DNA of 39,164 nucleotides. Source: Methylobacterium sp. J-048 (lineage in GTDB: Bacteria; Pseudomonadota; Alphaproteobacteria; Rhizobiales; Beijerinckiaceae). The notes below the pieces were generated by a model. That model had not been told where the DNA came from. It made no database searches and saw only the letters and a list, made by a program, of their open reading frames with translations. Location of the stretch: contig NZ_JAKSYL010000251.1 in assembly GCF_022829515.1 (NCBI RefSeq), positions 1-39,164 of the forward strand, in the 5' to 3' direction. The translations under genes and the position numbers were made by a program. This document shows positions 33,153-39,164 of the stretch, piece after piece (within the stretch, counting starts at the first letter, position 1; the number at the start of each line of letters is the position of its first letter).

Positions 33153-33186
33153 GAAAAAAGGCCCTGTCCGCGATCGGACAGGGCCT
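33153..33186 (-). terminator. Rho-independent terminator, minus strand
   Basis: A perfect 12-bp stem (33159-33170 with 33175-33186) and a 4-nt loop (CGAT) are followed on the minus strand by six U residues from 33159 down to 33154. It is one of the strongest terminators in the window, yet no long minus-strand gene ends there. It follows the possible small gene at 33190-33285 by three bases. Confidence 0.85.
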
Positions 33187-33189
33187 CAG

Positions 33190-33285
33190 TCAAAGGGAGG
33201 AAACGCCCGCCATGGGCAAACGGGGCGTCGCAATTCGCGCGCCACATACGCCCGATGGCCGGCAAGACTCCGTTAACCACGTCAT
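33190..33285 (-). CDS. Possible 31-residue small ORF with SD and terminator
   Basis: The ATG at 33283-33285 has an AGGAG ribosome binding site nine bases upstream, encodes MTWLTESCRPSGVCGARIAT plus eleven more residues, and stops with TGA immediately before the terminator. The peptide has two Cys and no membrane helix or known motif. The unit could equally be a non-coding RNA. It is divergent from the 70-residue protein at 33370. Confidence 0.35.
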   Translation of the reverse strand: MTWLTESCRPSGVCGARIATPRLPMAGVSSL

Positions 33286-33369
33286 GCTGAATGACTCCTG
33301 TAGCCCTTGCCGACGCCCTCCGCAGGGCCCGGGCGCTGCCGCTCGAGCCGCCGACAGGAGCCGGAGACC

Positions 33370-33582
33370 ATGACACCATTCCAGCCGCAGGTGATCCGCG
33401 CGACCCGCGTGCCGATGCCCGCCAACGATGCGGGGCGTGATGCGCGGCAGGCGACATCTGCCATGCTGCTGGCATTCCCGGGCCCGGAGGCGCGCCGGAC
33501 GCGCCGCCTGCCGCGGTCCGACGAGCAGCGGGGCGAGATCCTGTTCTTCCTCGGCGTGCGCTACGAGCGCCTCGCCTCCTGA
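33370..33582 (+). CDS. Small hypothetical protein (70 aa)
   Basis: The protein starts MTPFQPQVIRATR at an ATG with a good AGGAG ribosome binding site seven bases upstream. It is basic and polar in the first half and ends in a compact segment ILFFLGVRYERLAS. No signal peptide or known domain is present. I recognise the type as a recurrent short conserved protein of this bacterial group but have no function for it. The start at 33370 is better supported than upstream in-frame codons because of the ribosome binding site. The lipoprotein gene starts 58 bp downstream. Confidence 0.65.
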   Translation: MTPFQPQVIRATRVPMPANDAGRDARQATSAMLLAFPGPEARRTRRLPRSDEQRGEILFFLGVRYERLAS

Positions 33583-33640
33583 ACCAGCCCATGATTGCCG
33601 CCGACCGGCCCGGCCGCGCGACGTTTCCGACGGTTTGATC

Positions 33641-34486
33641 ATGTTCGTTCCGGACCGCCCTCGTCCGACCGGCTCCCCACGCGGAGGCAAGCGCCTTCAC
33701 CGCGCTCTCAAAGCCGCGATCCTCCTGCCCGCGGGGGCGGCTCTGGCACTGCTCGCCGCCTGCACCCAGAGCGGCGATTTCGGCCGGCCCCGGACCGGCG
33801 TGTGGAACGGCCTGATCGACACGACGGGCAGCTTCTCGTCCCGGGATCGCGGCCGCCTGCTCCTCGAGTCCGGCCTGACCGACGACGAGCAGGCCCTGCG
33901 CGACCGCGCCTGGCGGTTCGTGCAGCCGGCCAGCACGTTCTCGGCCTTCCAGGATGCGCTGCTCGGGTTGGCGAGCGCGCATGCGACCCCGACCTGGCGG
34001 TTCGACGAGGTCGGCGCCTATTACGACGCGCTGACCGCGGAACCGTCGCGCTCGCCGGTCTCCCGCTATCGCCAGCTCGCCGACGATGCCACGGCCGATG
34101 CCCGCCTGATCCCGATCTTCACGGCGCTCGCCGCCCGGGTGATCGACGCGGATTCGGCCCGCCTGCGCAGCCTTCCCTATGCCAAGACCCTGGACGATGC
34201 CGACATCCGCCTGGCCGCCCAGCGCGTGGCGGAGAACCGGTGCCTGATCGCCTGGGTGCGGATCGAAACCGGCCTGCGGCTGGCGCGCTACCGCTACGCC
34301 CTGGAGCACCTGTTCGCCGCGGCGCCGGCGAAGGACTCGGTCTCGGCCGAGCGCTCCCTGGCCATGCTCGCCGCCCGCCGCAACCTGCTCGACCCGCTGC
34401 TCCCGGCGGATGCCGCGGCCCGCTGCAGCCTCGAAGCCGCGATCGTGCCGGTGGCCGAGGCCCCGCCGCTGGTCGTGAAGAACTGA
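33641..34486 (+). CDS. Lipoprotein of unknown function (281 aa)
   Basis: A signal peptide with a lipobox (ALALLAAC, Cys at residue 41) anchors this protein in the membrane. The ATG at 33641 (MFVPDRPRPT) is used; the same frame is open upstream, but that part overlaps the 70-residue protein in another frame. The mature domain is largely alpha-helical (for example SRYRQLADDATADARLIPIF and ENRCLIAWVRIETGLRLARY) with FRFVQPASTF-like Phe/Trp-bearing stretches. I know no named family. Its position next to the AT-rich cassette is a boundary feature of the conserved DNA. Confidence 0.85.
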   Translation: MFVPDRPRPTGSPRGGKRLHRALKAAILLPAGAALALLAACTQSGDFGRPRTGVWNGLIDTTGSFSSRDRGRLLLESGLTDDEQALRDRAWRFVQPASTFSAFQDALLGLASAHATPTWRFDEVGAYYDALTAEPSRSPVSRYRQLADDATADARLIPIFTALAARVIDADSARLRSLPYAKTLDDADIRLAAQRVAENRCLIAWVRIETGLRLARYRYALEHLFAAAPAKDSVSAERSLAMLAARRNLLDPLLPADAAARCSLEAAIVPVAEAPPLVVKN

Positions 34487-34518
34487 GCCGCCGCGAGGGG
34501 TCTTGTTCAACGCGCGAC

Positions 34519-34571
34519 AAAAAACTTGAATTTTCGACGCATCGAGCAATACGAACGATCGAAGACTCAAG
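34519..34571 (-). terminator. Rho-independent terminator of the three-gene cassette
   Basis: A 13-bp imperfect stem (34525-34537 with 34559-34571; 11 of 13 pairs) is followed on the minus strand by six U residues (34524 down to 34519). It lies 86 bp after the last gene of the cassette in AT-rich DNA. The rest of 34487-34656 is AT-rich and has no gene. Confidence 0.6.
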
Positions 34572-34656
34572 ATTTCTAGATCATGTATCCGCCAAATATC
34601 GGGGCGGTAAGCGTGAAATGCAGACTAGTAAAACCTGTGAAACAGATTTGGCTTCT

Positions 34657-35061
34657 CTAAATCTTGTTTACAATTTTTGGTTCGACGTGCACCCAAGCCG
34701 AGCTATCGCGTAGGTGGTTGGCGGTACCGGGAGTTTTCTTGCCGATGACCTCTGCGTGATAGGGATTAGTCGGATCGGTGGTGATCGGCGTGTGCTGCAC
34801 CTCCTGCTGCTTGGCACGCGCATGGGCAGCGGTCAGGCCGACAAGCGACCACCCCGAGTAGTTGCGAAGCGACCAACTCCAATCAAAGCCATCGTCGCGC
34901 ATGAAGTCCGCGACATCGACCGACATGCTCGGGTCTTTGAAAGCCGCCGAAGAGGGCCGTAATTGACCCGTGTTCTTGTCCGGCACCACCTGATCAGGAT
35001 GAACGCGACGATAAAGCTCCATCGCATCATCGATCGCGCGCACAGCGAAGTTAGCGGACAT
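34657..35061 (-). CDS. Cassette gene 3: unnamed protein (134 aa)
   Basis: This soluble protein has no signal or membrane helix. An N-terminal helical part (MSANFAVRAIDDAMELYRRV) precedes a conserved-looking block (HPDQVVPD, RPSSAAFKDPSMSVDVADFM). A C-terminal half rich in His/Trp follows (NPYHAEVIGKKTPGTANHL, SSAWVHVEPKI). The block 'VHPDQ-x-PSSAAF-x-SVD' plus 'NP-x-HAEV-x-GKKT' is one I associate with small proteins from sporadic operons, without a name or function. It starts 15 bp after gene 2 and ends before a terminator. The DNA is AT-richer than the flanks. Confidence 0.75.
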   Translation of the reverse strand: MSANFAVRAIDDAMELYRRVHPDQVVPDKNTGQLRPSSAAFKDPSMSVDVADFMRDDGFDWSWSLRNYSGWSLVGLTAAHARAKQQEVQHTPITTDPTNPYHAEVIGKKTPGTANHLRDSSAWVHVEPKIVNKI

Positions 35062-35076
35062 GCGCCTCTGGGCTGT

Positions 35077-35574
35077 TCAACGCTTCGTCAGGATCGAGAC
35101 GGCCTCGCGTGCAGATGCGAAGTTGCTCGAGAGCTCTTCGGACACCGAGGCGCACTGACCGGTATGGTCCTCGAACCAGATCTCCCACTCATATGGACCG
35201 GTCACGTGCAACTCCAGGTCGACCCCTTTCTCATGCCACTCGAACTGTACGCCGCTTGGAGACGGGACAATCGAAGGCATAGGGGTACGCGGCTGCATCA
35301 CGGCCATCAGAACCTGGAGCGCGAACATGCCTGTGTCGTGGCGCAGCGGCAGGGAGCCGTAGCCATCCCAGTTCCTCGAACGCTTGATGAAGGAGACGAT
35401 CTTCGCAAGCGCCTCTTGGTGCCACTCCGGCGCAACGGTCTCCTCGTACGAGCGAAAACGTGAGAAGGCGAGCGTCTCACCCGAAGCTGCTCGCGTACCG
35501 AAAGGTCCAGCAAGTGGCACATCGACCTCGGTGGGTCGATAATGCAGTGCGATCGCAGGGCTTGCGGCCATCAT
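35077..35574 (-). CDS. Cassette gene 2: unnamed protein with RNWDGYGS motif (165 aa)
   Basis: This soluble protein has three recognisable stretches: ALAKIVSFIKRSRNWDGYGS (about 58-77), MPSIVPSPSGVQFEWHEKGV (about 97-117), and a following strand-rich part (DLELHVTGPYEWEIWFED). The combination of an N/D-W-DGYG motif with P-S-P-x-G-x-Q-x-EWH recurs in small unnamed proteins beside TIGR04255-type genes, from my recollection of such operons. Its ATG overlaps the stop of gene 1 (ATGA at 35571-35574), so translation of the two is coupled. No catalytic signature is visible. Confidence 0.78.
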   Translation of the reverse strand: MMAASPAIALHYRPTEVDVPLAGPFGTRAASGETLAFSRFRSYEETVAPEWHQEALAKIVSFIKRSRNWDGYGSLPLRHDTGMFALQVLMAVMQPRTPMPSIVPSPSGVQFEWHEKGVDLELHVTGPYEWEIWFEDHTGQCASVSEELSSNFASAREAVSILTKR

Positions 35575-36410
35575 TCCCCTCCCGACGCCCTTACCACTGA
35601 GGACGTCACACTCCTGAATGCACGACCGATCAGATCGTGTGAGCTGTCAAGCTTGGCAAAGGCAGAGGCGATGGTTTCACTACTGGGCCTGCATCGAGCA
35701 ACAATCTCAAGTTGGTAGTTCGGCTCGCCCGTCGCGGTCAGAACCGCAGGGGAGAACGTTGTATATAATCGCCCGGTCGGTTCGCCGTCAGCTGGTATGA
35801 GGTAGCGGTTCTGCAAGAGTGCGCTATCGAACGGCAGTCCGGTATCGGTCGGGCGCCACATCGGTGTGACGCTATCCAAGCGTTCATGGACAGCTGCCTT
35901 TCCTGGAAGCAGCAGAGCATTGACGTAGGTAAGTTCGCACTGGTTCGGCCTGATCTCACCCAAGCCTTCCGTTTTCAGGAAGTCCTCAACAACGCTGACT
36001 TCCGCCATGAATCTGTCTCGCAAGGTCTCATAGCCAGGATAAGGCCGACCAGATGGATAGCGCCGCCAGCCCAATATCAGGCGGTCTTGCTGGACATGCA
36101 GAAGAATATCGCCGTCTACCCCTTCGAATACGATGCGCGGGACGAGCGCATTGAGCTGAATGGTGAGCTGCGGACCACCGATCCCAGCCGGGCCTCCGAA
36201 CATCTCGAACTGTGGGGGCACCGGCGGCGCCTCCGTACCCTGGCGGTAGCGGTCGCGGAAGTTTCCCCAGAGCAGGCCAACATACGGCGTCCGCAGGGAC
36301 GTGAGCGCCGCGAACTGGATTGACATCGCCATGTCGATGAGCGGCGACGGGTCTGCCCCCTCGACGGTCCGCCCAGCCATTCCCGCGGTCATATCTCTTG
36401 CATCGCCCAT
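35571..36410 (-). CDS. Cassette gene 1: TIGR04255-like protein (279 aa)
   Basis: The protein resembles the TIGR04255 'sporadically distributed' family, which has no known function. It has an N-terminal segment PSPLIDMAMSIQFAALTSL, a central strand with FEGVDGDILLHVQQDRLILGWRRY, and the family-typical QCELTYVNALLLPG near residue 175. It is soluble with no signal. I use the ATG at 36408-36410 (MGDARDMTAG); alternatives are the ATG at 36450-36452 and a GTG at 36513-36515, and none has a clear ribosome binding site. It is the first gene of the operon, followed by gene 2 with a 4-bp overlap. Confidence 0.8.
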   Translation of the reverse strand: MGDARDMTAGMAGRTVEGADPSPLIDMAMSIQFAALTSLRTPYVGLLWGNFRDRYRQGTEAPPVPPQFEMFGGPAGIGGPQLTIQLNALVPRIVFEGVDGDILLHVQQDRLILGWRRYPSGRPYPGYETLRDRFMAEVSVVEDFLKTEGLGEIRPNQCELTYVNALLLPGKAAVHERLDSVTPMWRPTDTGLPFDSALLQNRYLIPADGEPTGRLYTTFSPAVLTATGEPNYQLEIVARCRPSSETIASAFAKLDSSHDLIGRAFRSVTSSVVRASGGE

Positions 36411-36767
36411 CTGCCCAGCCCGAACAATAACAGCACACCTTGGCCGTACCATGCCAGCCCGCAAGGTCGCCGGTCGCTCTCTGTAAACGGTCAAGATTGA
36501 CCAGCGCCTGTGCACCTACGAACTAGGATGCTCGATAAGCGAAAGCGAGCATGACTGTAGGCGGCACCGTCCGTTGGCCCACGGTCGGCTGCTACGCAAC
36601 CGCTCGCAGAAATAATCAGGCCCAAGACGATCGCCGATGAGTCCCACTGAGCCGGTTTGCGCGTCTATGCTGCACCCAAGTGCAAAATCCGGCACGGCCC
36701 GCCGACTAATTGTCTGTCGTGGATCAAAGTCAAACGCGCCCAGCACCCAGTGCCCGGATGTCGCCCG

Positions 36768-37394
36768 CTACCGCCCCGCGGGTTTGACCGTCAAGTCCTT
36801 GCCGGCGGGCTCATCGGCCGCCGTGTCGGTGGTGCAGGAGACGGCCTGGACCGCAGCGTTGGCGCCGGGCCGCTGGCTCGGCAGGCCGGCGATCACCCGC
36901 ACGACCACGACGCCGCGATTGTCCGGCGCGACGATGCGCACGTCGCGGCTCGGATCGTTCTCGTCGTCGTCGGCCAGGGCCTCGTCGTACTGGGCGCGGG
37001 TCAGGATCACGAGGTCGAGGGCGCCGCGCACCGCCGCCTGGTCGGTCACCGCGTAGAAGGCGCCGCGCCTGGCATGGGCGGCGAGTGATAAAGACAGGGG
37101 TCCGGTCCTGGCCGAGATACGCATCGGCCCGTCGGCGAGATCGTAGGCGCAGACGCCCACCGCCACCGCCGGGTCCGGGATCGGCAGCCAGGCCTCGGGC
37201 GGGGCGGGGTCGTCGCCGGTGGCGACCGTGTAGATCGGCTGCGGGTGATCCAGGTTCTCGCTGGTCCGGGCGCGCGAGACGGCATCCGTCTCGGACAGGC
37301 GCGGGATCGCCAGCACCGCGGCGATGTGCACGATCCCGGCGAGCACCAGGCCAATCAGCGTGGCGTAGACGAAGCGCAGGTTCACGACGCGCAT
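36768..37394 (-). CDS. DUF1254-type membrane-anchored protein
   Basis: The 208-residue protein has one N-terminal membrane helix (FVYATLIGLVLAGIVHIAAV, about 8-28) and a periplasmic domain starting IPRLSETDAVSR. A mixed alpha/beta region follows with CAYDLADGPMRISA, VILTRAQYDEALADD and GVVVVRVIAGLPSQRPGANA. This matches short DUF1254 proteins, which in Rhizobiales follow a DUF1214 gene. The two overlap by 13 bp here, so they are cotranscribed with the penicillin-binding protein gene. The function is not established; envelope maintenance is the natural guess from the neighbour. Confidence 0.85.
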   Translation of the reverse strand: MRVVNLRFVYATLIGLVLAGIVHIAAVLAIPRLSETDAVSRARTSENLDHPQPIYTVATGDDPAPPEAWLPIPDPAVAVGVCAYDLADGPMRISARTGPLSLSLAAHARRGAFYAVTDQAAVRGALDLVILTRAQYDEALADDDENDPSRDVRIVAPDNRGVVVVRVIAGLPSQRPGANAAVQAVSCTTDTAADEPAGKDLTVKPAGR

Positions 37395-38086
37395 CCCAGG
37401 CGGGTGATGGCCGGCACCGAATCCCGATCGAGCGACCCGACGCTGGCGGCGGCCGGCGTGTCGTAGAGGCGCAAGGCCAGGCGCACCGGGCCGCTGTCCC
37501 GGGGGCTCGGCAGCCAGTTGCCGGGCTGGACCTCGGGCGCGAGCACCAGCGCGAACCGCCCGTCGGCCGAGCGCAGGATCTCGGTCGAGGTGAAGCCCTC
37601 GCGGACGGCCGGACGACCGGGATCGCGCGGGCCGCGGCCGGCGACCGTGAGGGTCCAGGCCCGGGCCGGGGGCGTGCCGCCGCCGATGCGGTAGCTGCAG
37701 GCCGCGTCGAGCGCTTGGCCCTGGTCGTCCACGGAGGCGGTCAGGAGCAGGCCCTCGCCCACCGCCAGAGGGATTTCCCCACGGCGGGCGTTGACGGCGC
37801 GGGTATAGGGATCGGACTGCGCCGCCCCGGCTCGGGGCCAGGCCGTCCAGGCCCCGATGCGCACGCCGCCGAACGGGTAGCCGCCCCGCGTCGCCCAGTC
37901 AGCGCTGGCGAGGCCGAGCACGCCGCCCAGCGCCAGGGCATAGATGGCGAGACCCGCCACCGAACTCTTGCGCCAGGCACGGGCGACGAGACGGCCGGCG
38001 CCGCCGAGGGACCGCGGCTTCGGCGCGGGGCGAGCGTCTCCGGCTGCGGGACTGCGGCCGGCGCTTCCGGGGATCGCAAGGCTCAT
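37382..38086 (-). CDS. DUF1214 domain-containing membrane protein
   Basis: The 234-residue protein starts at the ATG 38084-38086 (MSLAIPGSAG), four bases after the penicillin-binding protein stop. A basic, Pro-rich N-terminus precedes one membrane helix (SVAGLAIYALALGGVLGLAS, about 48-68) and the DUF1214 domain, with GAWTAWPRAG, DPYTRAVNARRGEIPLAVGE, GFTSTEILRSADGRF, QPGNWLPSP and LALRLYDTP, a near-textbook match. The same domain occurs at the end of larger DUF1254/DUF1214 envelope proteins. It is in an operon with the penicillin-binding protein upstream and the DUF1254 gene downstream. The biochemical role is unknown. Confidence 0.93.
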   Translation of the reverse strand: MSLAIPGSAGRSPAAGDARPAPKPRSLGGAGRLVARAWRKSSVAGLAIYALALGGVLGLASADWATRGGYPFGGVRIGAWTAWPRAGAAQSDPYTRAVNARRGEIPLAVGEGLLLTASVDDQGQALDAACSYRIGGGTPPARAWTLTVAGRGPRDPGRPAVREGFTSTEILRSADGRFALVLAPEVQPGNWLPSPRDSGPVRLALRLYDTPAAASVGSLDRDSVPAITRLGCAS

Positions 38087-38090
38087 CGGG

Positions 38091-39164
38091 TCACCGCAGC
38101 TCGATGCGGCCGCCGACGGACCGGGCGCCCTCGGCCATCTCACGGGGCTGGGCCGGGGGTGCCGCAGCCCGGTCATCGGGCTTGCGATCGGTCTTCTGGG
38201 TGGCCTTGTCGGCGCCGCCGGCATCCGGCCGCGCCTCGCCCGCGGGGGCGCGCTCGACGGTGCGGAACAGGCCGTTGAGGCCGCCGATCACCTCGAAGGA
38301 GCGGCGCGACAGCTTGCCGTAGGCGCTGGCATTGGGATCGATCGGGGCGGTAGGCCCGCCCGACGCCTGCTGCTGGGCGGCGCGCGGATTGTCCTTCAAG
38401 CCGGGCAGGCCCTTGGTCTCGATGCCCTGGTGGGCCGGCTCCATCACGTCGTGCCAGAGCTGGGCCGGGAGCGAGCCGCCGGTGAGCTTGTTGGTCGAGG
38501 TGTGGTCGTCGTTGCCGAACCAGACCGCACCGACGTAATTGCCGGTGTAGCCGACGAACCACGCATCCCGGTAGGCGTTCGTGGTTCCGGACTTGCCGGC
38601 CACCTTCACGCCTTCGAGCTGGGCGCGCTTGCCGGTGCCCTCCTCGACGACCTTGTTGAGCATGAAGTTCATGTCGGCGACCACCTGGGGCGGGAGCACC
38701 CGGTCCGGCGGCTCGTCGGCGTGCCGGTAGATCACCTCGCCGGACGAGTTCTTCACCTCCATGGCGGCGTAGGGCTTGGCCTTGAAGCCGCCGTTGGCGA
38801 ACACCGCGTAGCCGGCGGCCTGGTCGATCACCGTCACCTCGTCGGAGCCGATCGGCATCGAGACCGTGTCGATCAGGTTCGAGGTGATGCCCATCTTGTG
38901 GGCGAGATCGGTGATCTTGGCGCGGCCGGCCTTGGCGGCCCGGGCCTCGTGGCTGATGCCCATGGCCTTGCCCAGCGCGATCGAGATCTTGATCGGGATC
39001 GTATTGATCGACTTCGCCACGGCGAGCCACATCGGCACCCGGCCGGCATAGGACCGGCCGTAGTTCTGCGGGCACCAGTTGCCGATGCAGACCGGGCTGT
39101 CGACCACCGCGGTTTCCGGCTTGAACAGGCCCGAGAGGAGGGCGGCGGAGTAGACGTAGGGCTT
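38091..39164 (-). CDS. Class A penicillin-binding protein 1A, C-terminal part (5' end outside window)
   Basis: Only the last 357 codons are present; the reading frame stays open to the window edge (KPYVYSAALLSGLFKPETAV at the edge). It is the transpeptidase domain of a bifunctional PBP1A: MWLAVAKSINTIPIKISIAL with the SxN-type motif (SINT), and the KSGTT motif (VAGKSGTTNAYRDAWFVGYT) that lines the active site. The Lys in the SxxK motif lies outside or near the edge. A Gln/Ala/Pro-rich, probably disordered tail follows (about the last 100 residues). It crosslinks peptidoglycan. Its stop lies 4 bp before DUF1214. Confidence 0.96.
   Translation of the reverse strand, partial: KPYVYSAALLSGLFKPETAVVDSPVCIGNWCPQNYGRSYAGRVPMWLAVAKSINTIPIKISIALGKAMGISHEARAAKAGRAKITDLAHKMGITSNLIDTVSMPIGSDEVTVIDQAAGYAVFANGGFKAKPYAAMEVKNSSGEVIYRHADEPPDRVLPPQVVADMNFMLNKVVEEGTGKRAQLEGVKVAGKSGTTNAYRDAWFVGYTGNYVGAVWFGNDDHTSTNKLTGGSLPAQLWHDVMEPAHQGIETKGLPGLKDNPRAAQQQASGGPTAPIDPNASAYGKLSRRSFEVIGGLNGLFRTVERAPAGEARPDAGGADKATQKTDRKPDDRAAAPPAQPREMAEGARSVGGRIELR

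Noticed and set aside
36516..36746. 76-codon minus-strand frame upstream of the TIGR04255-like gene
   Set aside because: It has a GTG start without a ribosome binding site, no recognisable motif and no coding-like bias; I treat 36516-36767 as intergenic.

Overview
The window is high-GC DNA from an alphaproteobacterium. The gene set (ATP12-type F1-ATPase chaperone, DUF1214/DUF1254 pair beside a class A penicillin-binding protein, OprB porin, RluA-HAD-ATP12 neighbourhood) and the palindromic intergenic repeats point to Rhizobiales, most likely Methylobacterium/Methylorubrum. This assignment rests on family recognition only; no rRNA, tRNA or single-copy marker was available to fix the genus.

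Layout. 1-5.8 kb: an unrecognised exported protein, a CorC/CNNM-type CBS membrane protein, a class III aminotransferase (minus), a Cys-cluster protein and a glutathione peroxidase. 5.8-12.5 kb: a mostly minus-strand housekeeping block with ATP12 chaperone, HAD phosphatase, small secreted protein, RluA-family pseudouridine synthase, PLP cysteine-synthase-like enzyme and NUDIX hydrolase, plus one plus-strand alpha/beta hydrolase. 12.45-13.25 kb: a HigA-type antitoxin without a visible toxin, then an AT-rich gap. 13.25-17.4 kb: a cobalamin riboswitch, a long leader with a Zur-like palindrome, a TonB-dependent receptor and a PepSY membrane protein. 17.5-22.3 kb: a Gfo/Idh/MocA oxidoreductase, a ZnuD-like TonB receptor with a Zur-like palindrome next to its start, a MarR regulator and a stand-alone receiver. 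22.5-26.6 kb: biotin genes bioA and bioF (divergent), a 50-residue membrane protein, OsmC and a methyltransferase. 26.9-34.5 kb: an HpxW/gamma-glutamyltransferase-like enzyme, OprB porin, CPA1 antiporter, glutathione synthetase, a small Cys-rich periplasmic protein, a possible tiny gene or RNA with its own terminator, a small protein and a lipoprotein. 34.5-36.5 kb: an AT-richer three-gene cassette (TIGR04255-like plus two unnamed families) ending in its own terminator. 36.8 kb to the end: DUF1254, DUF1214 and the 3' part of a class A penicillin-binding protein that runs off the window.

Two places best fit an undescribed system. One is the outer-membrane uptake unit at 13.25-17.4 kb, where a B12 riboswitch and a Zur-like operator appear to control the same receptor/PepSY pair, while a second, zinc-type receptor nearby carries a related palindrome. 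The other is the compact cassette at 34.5-36.5 kb, which has translational coupling, a terminator, AT-richer composition and no known function.

Three copies of a palindromic element of about 92 bp (5.82, 7.21 and 18.67 kb), a half copy (21.16 kb) and two unrelated inverted repeats (3.05 and 26.71 kb) occupy intergenic spaces. One copy supplies the stop codon of the HAD gene. No CRISPR array, insertion sequence, rRNA or tRNA was seen.
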